DNA of 64,000 bases from Ceratodon purpureus. Its lineage: Eukaryota; Streptophyta; Bryopsida; Pseudoditrichales; Ditrichaceae. Both the position numbers and the translations under genes were made by a program. Position 1 is the stretch's first letter; each line of letters opens with the position of its first letter. Of the stretch, positions 1 to 10,594 are shown piece after piece. Below the pieces are notes generated by a model that saw nothing but the letters and a program-made list of their open reading frames with translations, was not told where the DNA came from and made no database searches. Where the stretch lies: the NCBI GenBank assembly GCA_014871385.1, contig CM026428.1, positions 5,198,820 through 5,262,819 of the forward strand, in the 5' to 3' direction.

Positions 1-994
1 ACATAAACTCCTCACACCCTCATGAAAACACGCAACCACCCTTGTGTATCTCACAAACAAAAATCTCCCACATCCATGAACGACCACAGACAGATGAAAC
101 TCCCCCGCATGAGACATAGCCCAGCGACATACCTGAGACATGGCCTAAGCCCGGTCGCCGCTCCCCTCATGACAACGGACGCATCCCTGTGGCACAGGAC
201 ATCGACATCCAGCGCAGGGCGCGCATCCGCAGGAGCTGATCCGGGTGATCTCTCTCTAGGGTTCCATGGAGCCCCCCTGCAAGAACACTCCGCCTCCCGG
301 CCCCAGCCCCGCTCCCCGGCACCTCCAGGGCGCAATTCTGCACCAAATCGCATGGGGTCAATCGCGATGGCTCCCTCTCCTCCCCCTGCATGCCCCCCGC
401 TCAAGAGCTCGCCCCTCCGCCTCGGCGTGGATCCGGAATTGCGAGCGGAGCGCGCAGGGGGAGCACCGAGGTCGCCTCTAACCATCGCCCTCCTTCCCAG
501 CCTCGTGACAGTTTCTTGGCCCCCAAATCTACCGCCCCATCTCCACTCACATAGAATGCTGTAAATATAATCCCAGTGTACATTCTCAGTGGATCCAAAT
601 TTATAGATTGTCGAGGAATCAGATCTATGAAGAGGAACGGTTCTTATGAAGTGGTGATTTGCGTCGACCAGTTTGTGACGTGATCATTTGACTGAATCGT
701 AGATCTTTGCTTTTGCTAATTAGCGGATGACGTATCTATATTCTGGTGAGAAAAGCGGGGCTCCTTACGTGTGCAAATCTTCTGAACTAGTTATCTTGAA
801 GATTACTGGTAATCTTCTCCTGCTTTGAAATTACAGAGGTGAATTCGGTGATTATGGGGCGGCGATGGCCTCTACAGGATGTGGTGATTTCTCGTGGTGA
901 TTTCTCTACAAGCAATAAAAGGTTTAAATTTGGAACGTTTAATTCATATCTGGAAATCTTGCAAAGCACAAGAGACATTGTCCTATCATGAAAT
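1..994 (-). repeat. Left arm of large inverted repeat
   Basis: This is the reverse complement of 4270-6307, apart from the 1009-bp insertion in the right arm. The AT-richer inner half (about 487-994) looks identical to 4270-4780 by eye. The GC-rich part 200-486 looks identical to 5799-6100. The outermost 180 bases differ by several small indels and substitutions. The arm runs into the window edge, so its true left end is not seen. Positions 484-492 (atcgccctc) are the uninterrupted version of the site where the right arm carries the insertion. An open frame at 51-485 (-) has an identical partner in the other arm and is not recognised. Confidence 0.93.
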
Positions 995-1317
995 ATTTGA
1001 CAACGAATTTGTATACAAATGATTTATTTTATAATAAATATTTTGAGATTCTTACTTTGAATTCAAATGCTTGATTAACTTATTCATATAAAACAATCAT
1101 CCATGAATGAAAAAATGTTTTTATCATCTCAAGTACACATTTATATCAAATAGAATTTAAAATATATTAAAATCATATAAAGTACACATATATATTAAAC
1201 ATAAAATGTAAAACATAGTTAATAAGAATTTACTTGCAATTTTCTTCAATATTCATTTATATCAATGAATTAGTTTTCAGCTATAAGAAAAAAATATTAA
1301 ATTAAAAATTAAACATG

Positions 1318-1395
1318 AGATGTTAATTGATTTAAAAAATGTTGATTGATTTAAAAACAATTAATTGATTTAAAAAATGTTAATTGATTTTTAAA
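1318..1395. repeat. Short tandem repeat, unit about 19 bp
   Basis: Four imperfect copies of a unit like gttaattgatttaaaaaat lie head to tail, with small length differences between copies. Confidence 0.8.
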
Positions 1396-2714
1396 ATGTG
1401 AAAAATGGTTTGGAATATAAGGTGAATAATTAAATTAGTGCAAATTTGAATTAATATAGAGAAGTATGGTTTTAGCATTAATTGAGATGACATACGGATT
1501 GTCATTGTTGCCAATGTTAACAAGAGAGCACAAATTATTGTCATTGATATGAGGCAAGTGGCTCGAGCATTGCAGCCCAGCTCGGAATGTTTACAATCCC
1601 AATTTTTTTGTTGTTCCATCTTTTAATAAATAAACAAAGTCTCAATAAGGTTTTGAAGTTCTAAAATAGTTTTGACTATTCAGATAAAGTTTCATAGTTT
1701 TTGCAAATCAGTATCATAGTATAGGGAAATAAGGAAATTATATCAATACTAACAATGTACATATACATCGAAGCAAATATGGATTTGAGGTCAAGTGTTT
1801 ATTTGGAAAAGAGTTTTCAAATTTAGAATAAACTCATTTATCAAAGGGATTGAATAAACTTGAAAATGAAAGAATCCGAGGTAGTAATTAAATGTTGCCA
1901 TGAATTTTGGTTTTTAAAATTTAACACATTGAAAGATTATGCTTGTTTTATTATGATAATATCTAAATATCATTTCTTTAATTTTATAGTTTCAAAGAAT
2001 GTTAAAAATCAACATAGTCAATAAAATATTTTTTTATTATATTAATACATTATATGAATTTTAAATGATAGTGTAAATACTTTGACTTAATTTGAATTTG
2101 TAAAAGCATTAATATTTTTGTACATAAAAATAATTGAATTAGACCACTTCCTAATTATGAAGAATTGTAAAGGTTTATTACAAAATACAAGAGCTATGGA
2201 CTTATAATAAAATTGATTTTTTTTTCATTCTACATACTTAAATAATCATTAATACACTAGATTGCTGTCATTATTACAATTTTATGGTATTTTCCGGGTT
2301 GTAAAAATTAATATAGAAGATAGAATTTTTTTGAAGATAAAATTAGTATAGAAGATAAGGTATTCACATATTGACATCTGCATCCCCATTGTCAAATTGT
2401 AAATGACTAGGACAGCCGCCTTTTCACTTTGGATTTACAAAGCCTGTAAAAAAGAACTCCTGTGCGATACTATTTTAAGAAAAACAATTTAAAATAAAGT
2501 ATTAAAAAGTTATTGTATGATACCAGATCTATCAATATAAGATCTTAATATTTTTAAACATGGTTTGTCGAATTCATTATTACCTAAATGTGATTAATCG
2601 TGTGCCAATGATCCATCGCTCAATCTCAATTGTAGCACATGCCCTGTTCACATGTAGTAGCAGTGCAACACGAGTTTGTCCCTCGCTACTCCTAAGCCAA
2701 TAGCCTATGTCTGC

Positions 2715-3194
2715 TCAGAACTGTTCCAAGGACTCTGACACACCTACTTTTACCACAAAAGAAAGCCAAGTAAAATCACGTCGACTAGTCGGTCTATAAG
2801 AAAGATTAGCCTCTTTGGACCTCCCACTAGAGTTGCCATATCTACATGTTTGCGTAGGAAATAAGGAACCCCGTGCCTTCTTAGTCGTCAAAAGCGACTC
2901 CAAGGTTCTTGCAAACTCACCGGGTTCACCATCATGTGAGACACCTCCCATTAGCTTGACAATCAATACCTCCTCAACCTGATCATACAAGCATGTCATC
3001 AGGGGAAGGCTCGTCACCTTTTTCTCACGTAAATTCTCAATTTGATTGTAATCCTCAATTTGAACACCGCTGAAAGCTAGATAAATGCAAGCATTGCCCT
3101 TAACAACCATCTCCAACACCACCTGACACTTCCGTTTTAAAGCAGTACGTGAACATAAACTGTTCCACTCGATCTCCAAGTATAAATCGGACAC
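2715..3194 (-). CDS. Unrecognised 159-aa reading frame
   Basis: An open frame of 159 codons runs from an ATG at 3194 to a TGA at 2715. It sits in the only GC-richer island of the spacer, which argues weakly for real coding. I do not recognise a family. The protein is soluble-looking, with no membrane segment or signal peptide. It has an aliphatic central part (around EEVLIVKLMGG) and a basic, Ser/Arg-rich C-terminal third. The frame could be one exon of a longer decayed gene, or cargo of the inverted-repeat structure. Treat it as hypothetical. Confidence 0.3.
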   Translation of the reverse strand: MSDLYLEIEWNSLCSRTALKRKCQVVLEMVVKGNACIYLAFSGVQIEDYNQIENLREKKVTSLPLMTCLYDQVEEVLIVKLMGGVSHDGEPGEFARTLESLLTTKKARGSLFPTQTCRYGNSSGRSKEANLSYRPTSRRDFTWLSFVVKVGVSESLEQF

Positions 3195-5050
3195 ACGATC
3201 CTGCTCAGACCCTGATCCCTAAGGCAGATGCTACAATTGAGATTAAACCCTCAAACCAATACTATTAACTTCACAAAAATGCAAATAGTTATTCAGAAAA
3301 ATGCAAATAGTTATTTATCGGCTTCTTTGTCTTTTGCTTTGTTGCAAAATGCACCATGCTAAGTAATTAGAGCTCATGACCATTGGTAATGTGTGGGAAA
3401 ATGTCGGTAATAGAACTTGAAATTAGACTATTCCTTTATTGTAACTAAAAACTCGTTTCACAAAAGAATCATTTCACTGATAATCACAACAAGACTTAAT
3501 TCCACATTGCCATTTCATGACGACAAAATTTTAAGATTATGAGTTTTTTATATATAACAATTTAATTTTTTTGATTTTAACTCCTTTCCAATCTAGCCAT
3601 AGTCTCTTTTGTAAGATCACTAGAAGATTATGAATTTAAATTTCATTAAATTTGTATGTACAAGCCAAGAATATTATACATTTCATAGTAGGTAAATTTG
3701 TTTGTACCTACTTTATCCAAATAAGATGAGTTGACTAAGACATCTATTGGTTTTAAATTTTTGTATTAGTTCAATATATATGATGTTATTCTTTTATAAA
3801 CCAAATCTTCCATCTTTTCTTTTGTCATTCCATTGCTTGTTTAGATTTTAATTTCATGTGGCATAATTATACACAAATGTCTTTGGAGAAACAAAGTCAC
3901 ACCAATTGAAGCACTGAATGAATGAATAATATGAAATGCTGGATAAACCGTCTGAAATGCTTGAGGCGAAAAGCTGTGAACAAACGTGGGACCTTCGATT
4001 GAGAAGAGAGCCACATTTACAATTCAAGCGAGGAGTTCGGCGAATGGTGCTGGTAAATATACCAACCCATTAGCCTCAATTGGTTATGGTTGATTATTTT
4101 GACACTTTAATTATGTTAGATATCTATGTTTTAATTCTATTTATGTTTTAGCTTAGTTGCAAGGCCTACAAAAAAATTGGACGCAATCCTAGTTTTCGGG
4201 ATTTGGAGGCATTCAAGTCCATGTCTGATGATGTGATAAAACTCCGGAACAAGACGGCTCATTTTCAAGATTTCATGATAGGACAATGTCTCTTGTGCTT
4301 TGCAAGATTTCCAGATATGAATTAAACGTTCCAAATTTAAACCTTTTATTGCTTGTAGAGAAATCACCACGAGAAATCACCACATCCTGTAGAGGCCATC
4401 GCCGCCCCATAATCACCGAATTCACCTCTGTAATTTCAAAGCAGGAGAAGATTACCAGTAATCTTCAAGATAACTAGTTCAGAAGATTTGCACACGTAAG
4501 GAGCCCCGCTTTTCTCACCAGAATATAGATACGTCATCCGCTAATTAGCAAAAGCAAAGATCTACGATTCAGTCAAATGATCACGTCACAAACTGGTCGA
4601 CGCAAATCACCACTTCATAAGAACCGTTCCTCTTCATAGATCTGATTCCTCGACAATCTATAAATTTGGATCCACTGAGAATGTACACTGGGATTATATT
4701 TACAGCATTCTATGTGAGTGGAGATGGGGCGGTAGATTTGGGGGCCAAGAAACTGTCACGAGGCTGGGAAGGAGGGCGATCCTCGCCACTAAGGGCGGGG
4801 CAAAAGGGAGGGTCCGCGGAGCTGCCCCGCCCCTGGCCCTGCCCGCACCCTCTGCCAGGCCCGCCCTGTCCCTCGACCGGGCTCCGCTCCCGTCCCGCTC
4901 CCCGCTGCCGTTTTGCTCCCCCATGCTGTCCCGCTCCCCGCTCATGTCCCGCTCCCAAGCTGGGGCTCGTGGCTTTCGCCCCCTTCGTGGGCCCTTCCCG
5001 TTCCCAAGCACATTCCCACGTTCCCGAACACATACCCGTACGCAAAAAAA

Positions 5051-5399
5051 TAAAAAAATAAACTGAATTCAATTGTACTATCCTGTCCCTGCGGCGTAGC
5101 CGCAGTAGTTCCCTACGCCGGAACGGCGTCTTAGGGTTGATGACTCCTTTGTCGAATATTCTCCATCCTCTTTGGGTTTATGACATGTTTTGGTTAGTAT
5201 TTTGGGAACTAAACCCTAAACCCTAAACCCTAAACCCTAAACCCTAAACCTAAAACCCAAAACATGTTATAAACCCAAAGAGGATGAAGAATATTCGACA
5301 AAGGAGTCATCAACCCTAAGACGCCGTTCCGGCGTAGGGAACTACTGCGGCTACGCCGCAGGGACAGGATAGTACAATTGAATTCAGTTTATTTTTTTA
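5051..5399. repeat. 349-bp palindrome with telomere repeats at its centre
   Basis: The arms 5051 to about 5200 and about 5255 to 5399 are near-perfect inverted copies. Both begin with taaaaaaataaactgaattc and contain the sub-palindrome ctgcggcgtagccgcag. The loop region holds about five copies of CCCTAAA (5209-5252), the plant telomere motif. The whole lies inside the 1009-bp MULE-like element. It could be an older nested fold-back element, or the element's own internal structure. No clear target duplication is seen at its edges. Confidence 0.85.
5209..5252. repeat. Interstitial telomere-type repeat (CCCTAAA)n
   Basis: About five uninterrupted CCCTAAA units followed by a degenerate unit. This is the Arabidopsis-type telomere sequence of land plants. 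It lies in the loop of the surrounding palindrome. Confidence 0.9.
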
Positions 5400-6631
5400 G
5401 GTGCATGATACTTTCATTACATGGAAGACGAAGACATGATGATAATGTTATATCCCTTTTTAATTATGACTCAACTCAGACGACTGAGTTTCAAACAATA
5501 GAGAACCTCTTTGCAGTAATTCTAATACGATTACGTGTCTTCAAAAAATTAAAAAAAAATTAAAAAATTAAAAAATAATAGAGAGCGGAGTCGGGCTGTG
5601 GACCAAGGCGATGATGGGGAGCGGGACGGGAGAGGAGCCCGGGTCGAGGGGACAGGGCGGGTGAGGCAACGGCGAGGGAGCCCGATCGGGGAGCTGCCTG
5701 GGCCAGGGTGGAGCGGGGAGGGTGCGGGCAGGGCCAGGGGCGGGGCAGCTCCGCGGACCCTCCCTTTTGCCCCGCCCTTAGTGGCGAGGGAGGGCGATGG
5801 TTAGAGGCGACCTCGGTGCTCCCCCTGCGCGCTCCGCTCGCAATTCCGGATCCACGCCGAGGCGGAGGGGCGAGCTCTTGAGCGGGGGGCATGCAGGGGG
5901 AGGAGAGGGAGCCATCGCGATTGACCCCATGCGATTTGGTGCAGAATTGCGCCCTGGAGGTGCCGGGGAGCGGGGCTGGGGCCGGGAGGCGGAGTGTTCT
6001 TGCAGGGGGGCTCCATGGAACCCTAGAGAGAGATCACCCGGATCAGCTCCTGCGGATGCGCGCCCTGCGCTGGATGTCGATGTCCTGTGCCACAGGGATG
6101 CGTCCGTTGTCATGAGGGGAGCGGCGACCGGGCTTGGGCCATGTCTCATCAGGTATGTCGCTGTCACTTGGATTGGCTATGTCTCTGTCTCATGTGGGGG
6201 ATCAGTTTCATCTGTGACTCTGTGGTCGTTCATGGATGTGGGAGATGTTTGCTTGTGAGATACACAAGGGTGGTCGCGTGTTTTCATGAGGGTCTGAGGA
6301 GTTTATGGGATGGAGATTGGAACGGAGATCGGTTGTGATGCACTGCGGTTGGGAGCAGGGGGGAACCATTCGTTTCGGGTTTTGGGTAGTGTTTAGATAG
6401 TGTGGGAGTCGCTTTTATTTTGAAATCTCTCTCATGCGAAGCGTTTCATCCTCCTTTTACATGCAATTTCATTGTGAGCTAGCTATTGATGTGGGGTCTT
6501 TTTTTCAGGGATAATTAGGGTTGTGGTGGGTTTAAGGTCAAGTGAACGATCGCTGCTGTTAGAAATATATCATTGAAGGTGTTTCGTTTTACCAAGGGAA
6601 GGAGCTTTTTCATCTGTGAAAGAAGGTGAGA

Positions 6632-8109
6632 ATGAAGGCAGCTGTGCATGTTGAGCTCCGGCAGGCGGTGTTGCAAGATGACAAGAGAGCCTTGGAAGCT
6701 GTCAAGGAGAAGTATCCATGGGTGGAGTTCGACACAGTAGTTGCAATAAAGTCTCAGGAAGGCTCGCGTCAGATTCGGATGCAGCATCATAAGTTTCGGA
6801 CGAGGCAACGGATTCAGGAATTTATTGGAAGGTGTGTACCGGATCTCGTCATGTGTATTTCATTGAGTGCTTCTCTCCGGATTTGCTGGTATTGGCATGG
6901 TTTTGCTTGACTCGGTTCGATACTGGATGTAGGTATACAAGTGGGGAAGATATTTTGGAGATCAGCAGGCGGTATGACATACCTCCCTGCTTTTTGATGC
7001 GCATCTTGTTGGAGCACATGGCAGGCTTGCAAAAGCATCAGGTGAGCGTTTGCATGAAGGATCCATCTTACTTGCCGGACTCGTCGACATTGGTCAAGGC
7101 GCAGATGGTTGCAAGCAGAGACATCAGTGCCACAGTTTCAAGGGCCAGGCTCTGTGCAGATGTCTTTCGTTGCATCGACAATGACACCGTAAGTTCTCCT
7201 GCGGTGGAAACTATACGAAGGGTCACCGGATTGGAGTAAGTTCCAGGAATTTGGTAGAGGTTCTCTACTATGGAGGTTGGTGTGTTGTGCTGTGAATATT
7301 TTGATGTTGGCATGCAGGTTGATCATGATGCCCTTGCTGGCCGATGTAGAAATTACTTTCTTGCATCGTGCAGCTAGTTTCCTTGTTGGTTTGAGAGTTT
7401 GGTCAAATTGACACAGTAGTAAATTTATATTCATATGGGAATCTTGCAGATACGAAATGCTGTTGTATGAGAAACTGCGCGAGCTTGGTATTTCCTACCA
7501 GTCAGAGGACGACTTGAGGGCAGCCGGCTTCAGCAAAACCCCTGACGTGAAGCTGGATGCTCCAATAGGTGTGCGTGGTCGCATGGTGAACTGGATTGAC
7601 AGCAAGGCCTCGTTTGGAGATGAGCATATCCACAAAGCCCAAGGCAGTGACCAATTTCAAAGGTATTTTACCCTTCCCAAAGTCTGCTTAATTTCCGTTG
7701 TTGTATTGCTTTAATGTTGTTAAAACTTACGACTCTGTAGGATCACTGTCATGATTACGAGATCACCTTCACTGAGTTTTGTTAGATACTACCTCTATGA
7801 ATCTCTTCCATGGTAAGTAAGACACGTTCTAGTCTTCAAATCTCTGGCATACTTCATTTGTCGTCTCATTGTGGCTGCCTCAATTATTACGCTCACAGGC
7901 TCCTAATAACAAACAAGGTGTGTCTAACGTACTTGAGGGAAAATGCTTGTTGCAGTTATGTGAACAGGTTTGGTCCGGGAATGGTCATCTACTGGTTTGG
8001 GTATATAGATGAGCTGAACGACAATCCCGATATTCTTCTGATGGATCACTTTCCAGACAAAAGCGAGGTTTATTGTTTAACTGTGTTGCCAGTGCAAGCA
8101 AGGCCATAA
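6632..8109 (+). CDS. CDIN1: CDIN1-type (C15orf41) PD-(D/E)xK nuclease
   Basis: This is the plant homolog of the human CDAN1-interacting nuclease 1, a predicted restriction-like nuclease that binds codanin-1 in histone handling. Four exons give 289 aa: 6632-6831, 6933-7235, 7450-7662 and 7956-8109. The N-terminal half is helical and contains the conserved RILLEHM segment. The C-terminal half carries the nuclease core: KTPD (Pro199-Asp200), then WIDSKASFGDE with Asp218 and Lys220, then SYVNRFGPGMVIYW. The human protein has Glu-Ser-Lys where this one has Asp-Ser-Lys, a conservative change. The length matches the family (about 280 aa). The start was chosen because the first in-frame ATG opens a reading that aligns from its beginning. 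The GC-rich inverted-repeat arm ends about 325 bp upstream. The substrate in plants is unknown to me. Confidence 0.9.
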
Positions 8110-8647
8110 CTTTTCACACAAATTCCAAGATATTGGAACCGCAAACTTGACCGCTATCCTGGGACTGAATATCATGTCTTTTGGCCACGAAGTTGCTTTT
8201 GGGATTCAAATCACAATTGTGGGCTCCAACAATGGAACCAAAGAGATTTGCAGCTGTACTTATATCGGCTTATAATGATAGCAGTGAGAACAAGCGATGT
8301 ACTCGTGTACTGTAATGATAGCAGTGACCTTTAGCTCTCCTTCGATAGGGCAATGGAACTCTTTAGACAATGTCTAATAGGAACCATCTCATTTCTATAC
8401 ATTGTATGCACTCTTTCTCATAGAGATTTAATCACAGGATGCTTTCCCGGCTTTGTTCACGCACGCATATTCCTTTGAGCAATTCGAAACTTTTCCCTTT
8501 TCGTATGATCTCGGGGCCGGATTGTTTTCATAGCTCAACATTTACTATAACATATTCAAGTTATTTCTGTATCCCAACCTCGAAAACCTACTGAAACCGA
8601 CTCTGAGAGTGGACACACTTTGCACCAATATTTGATGCCGTGAAGGA
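8110..8647. other. Convergent 3' region
   Basis: 538 bp separate the stop codons of the CDIN1-type gene (+) and the ALIS gene (-). It should hold both 3' untranslated regions. No other feature was seen. Confidence 0.6.
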
Positions 8648-9952
8648 TCAGCAGCTGTAGAGCTCACTAGGTTCCCGATTCCATGTGAGGCGCGTTTTAT
8701 CTCCGAATTCTCGAGGGTGACGAAACTGGACGAAGATGGAGACGAGAGCCATCAACATGCACAAGACCCCCATCGTCAGGTAAGCTCTTCCCAGGAAGGG
8801 ATTCTTTCCCCCGAGGAAGCTGGTGGTCGACAACACGAGCCTCTTGCTGCCCTTGTAGGAATACGTGTTATATACATTGGCGATGCTCACATTGATGACC
8901 TGTCCAGCGTGCAAGTTATGTTCGATGCGGCCATAGAGCTTCCGGAAGCGCGGCATCGGTGCAGTTCGCATCCATACCATTAAGTTCTCATGTTTGCTAA
9001 GGGGAAGCGCTGGATCCAGGCTTGCACCACCCACGGGGAAGCGGCTTCTTCCCGTGGAATTGTTAATGTTGTTTGGGAAGTTTTCGGGATATACCTTGTT
9101 GGAGAATTTCACTTTGACGTCGCTTTTCCAAGCGATTCCTGTCTGGACGACAGGGATGTGCAGAGCAGGGCCATTTGGCGAGTTGACAAAACCAAACTCG
9201 TAAGTGTCGTTGAATAAGGTCCAGGCAATGAGACCGCAGGGGATTATAGGATCCCTTTTGCTGACTCTGGCGATGGGATGGCACGAGTCCACGCTTCTCC
9301 GGTCTTCACCCTGGTGCTGCTTCGTGCTCCGGCTCTTCATGTAGCGCCGATGGTTTTGATGAAATTTGTCGAGTTCATAGAAAACGAACACGGGATTCTT
9401 CATCATCTTGGGGACGACGAGCGTGACGTTGCAACGGTGGTCAACACTAGGGTTCTGAATGTAGCTCACGGAATCCTCCAGGGTTTTGGATCTCATGCAC
9501 TCCCTGTCATATCTGTGGACAATTTGAACCACATTGTGTGAGGCGGCGAGCGTTACGATGCCGATCGGAATCGAGAAAATTCCCACGACCATGAATATGA
9601 TCATCGCCCACTTGGGAGTGATCACCGGTTTCCATGCTGGGAGTTCTTGCTGCGTAAACTTTGTGTATTTTAACTGATGGAATATCGTTTGTTTGAGTTG
9701 AGTTAACAATGACGCCCCTCTTGCATTGCCCAGAAGTAGCAGCTTCACTACAGACGATCCTCCGTCATCATCGAGGAAGGATTGGTTTGTTGTGGACGTT
9801 TCTCCCCCATCGTCCAGAAAGGATTGGTTTGTTGAAGACGTTTCTCCCTCATCGTCCATGAATATCTGGTTCGGAGTGGATAGGTCTCCAACATCGTCAA
9901 GGGCGATTTCTTCCTCCATCTCAGCCTCAGCTGCTTGCAGGATCCCTGTCAT
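8648..9952 (-). CDS. ALIS: CDC50/LEM3 family ALA-interacting flippase subunit
   Basis: This is a beta subunit of P4-ATPase phospholipid flippases, needed for exit from the ER and for lipid transport. One uninterrupted frame encodes 434 aa. There are membrane segments at about 115-137 and 391-409 with a large lumenal domain between. That domain has four cysteines (152, 174, 224, 239) placed as in the family's two disulfides, the conserved FYELDKFHQNHRRYMKSR block (191-208), and several N-glycosylation sequons such as NVT at 175 and NDT at 248. A C-terminal TWNR follows. Plant relatives are usually about 340-350 aa and intron-containing, from general knowledge. This one is intronless, with a 90-residue acidic N-terminal extension made of three 14-residue repeats. 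Met12 is an alternative start. It could be a retrocopy that kept its frame. Confidence 0.9.
   Translation of the reverse strand: MTGILQAAEAEMEEEIALDDVGDLSTPNQIFMDDEGETSSTNQSFLDDGGETSTTNQSFLDDDGGSSVVKLLLLGNARGASLLTQLKQTIFHQLKYTKFTQQELPAWKPVITPKWAMIIFMVVGIFSIPIGIVTLAASHNVVQIVHRYDRECMRSKTLEDSVSYIQNPSVDHRCNVTLVVPKMMKNPVFVFYELDKFHQNHRRYMKSRSTKQHQGEDRRSVDSCHPIARVSKRDPIIPCGLIAWTLFNDTYEFGFVNSPNGPALHIPVVQTGIAWKSDVKVKFSNKVYPENFPNNINNSTGRSRFPVGGASLDPALPLSKHENLMVWMRTAPMPRFRKLYGRIEHNLHAGQVINVSIANVYNTYSYKGSKRLVLSTTSFLGGKNPFLGRAYLTMGVLCMLMALVSIFVQFRHPREFGDKTRLTWNREPSELYSC
9779..9904. repeat. 42-bp coding minisatellite in the ALIS N-terminus
   Basis: Three in-frame copies of a 42-bp unit (ggattgg at 9779 and 9821, diverged at 9863) encode the 14-residue acidic repeat of the type TNQSFLDDGGETST. 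Because the period is a multiple of three, changes in copy number would keep the frame. Confidence 0.8.
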
Positions 9953-10594
9953 GGATGCAATCCACCGAAAGATTCAAGCGATGGTAGGGCTGATGGATTC
10001 ACATCCTACTTTAGTCGCTGCTAAATCCTTCCTGATGTAACCGCCAGAGAAGAGTAACTTCCTTTCGGTGATAATTCGGTTAATTGAGAATTTTCATACA
10101 TGTGGAGGTCGTGGTGACCTCCAAATTACCGACGGATCTATTTCTCGAAAAGATGAAGAGCAGACTGTAACTCAATTCATCGGGTTTTCCCTCCAATACT
10201 GCGCTAGAGAAGAGATACCAGAGCAATCAGGCTGTAATGTTAGAAAATCCTTGCAAAAAATCCGTTCGGCAATGTAACAGGCTCTGAGTAGAACCAAAAC
10301 CTTCTGCAGCATGTATTCCAAGGAAAAGATACCCGAGAGTCGTGAGAGAAGCCACTATTAAAACTTCCTCACCAAAGACATGACAAGAAGTGAAGATGAA
10401 AGTATATAAGTATTCACAGAACTTAATCAACTCTTTTCTCAAATCGACAACTGCAAGTCAGCCATTGGCCAGGATACTCGCCCCGACTTGGGATTTCCAC
10501 ATGAGTATCAAACGAAGGAATAGTAAAACTTACTATTCCCTCCATTTTCAATACTTACTAGTCTCAATACCAATCTGTCTATAGCATAAAGCAC
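9953..10594. other. Region between ALIS start and ZPR1 stop
   Basis: 642 bp that must contain the ALIS promoter and leader and the ZPR1 3' untranslated region, since both genes run on the minus strand. Small open frames here are not convincing. Confidence 0.5.

Larger units (their letters stand above)
995..4269. other. AT-rich spacer between the inverted-repeat arms
   Basis: About 3.3 kb of mostly AT-rich DNA. It holds a four-copy tandem repeat at 1318-1395, a two-copy 19-bp duplication near 3279-3315 (aaatgcaaatagttatt), and one less AT-rich island at 2590-3240 that carries the reading frame 2715-3194. No transposase, reverse transcriptase or RNA gene was recognised. The sequence just inside each arm shows no further inverted similarity. 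Confidence 0.6.
4781..5789. mobile_element. Non-autonomous Mutator-like element, 1009 bp
   Basis: The element has perfect 72-bp terminal inverted repeats at 4781-4852 and 5718-5789, starting cctcgccactaagggcgggg. Similarity continues imperfectly inward to about 4908 and 5605. It is flanked by the 9-bp direct repeat gagggcgat at 4772-4780 and 5790-5798. The left arm of the surrounding inverted repeat preserves the empty site with one copy of those 9 bp. A 9-bp duplication with long terminal repeats is typical of MULEs. The ends are GC-rich and the middle is AT-rich. No transposase is encoded, so it would need enzyme supplied by another element. Confidence 0.88.
4270..6307 (+). repeat. Right arm of large inverted repeat, with nested insertion
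   Basis: This pairs with 1-994 in inverted orientation. Without the insertion at 4781-5789 and its second 9-bp target copy, the arm is about 1020 bp. Its inner edge is the sequence tttcatgatagg at 4271-4282. The GC-rich outer part (5799-6307) ends about 325 bp before the start codon of the CDIN1-type gene. This part may therefore be that gene's promoter and leader, in which case the repeat is an inverted duplication of a gene edge rather than a transposon end. An open frame at 5797-6258 matches the left-arm frame exactly over its first 110 residues or so. Confidence 0.93.

Noticed and set aside
22-564. Long GC-rich open frames in the left arm, such as 22-564 (+)
   Set aside because: Overlapping frames are open on both strands, as expected from GC-rich composition. 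There is no recognisable family and no splice-linked partner.
4666-5072. Open frames of 103-131 aa inside the MULE-like element
   Set aside because: They run through the terminal inverted repeats and low-complexity cccgctccc stretches, so they are composition effects.
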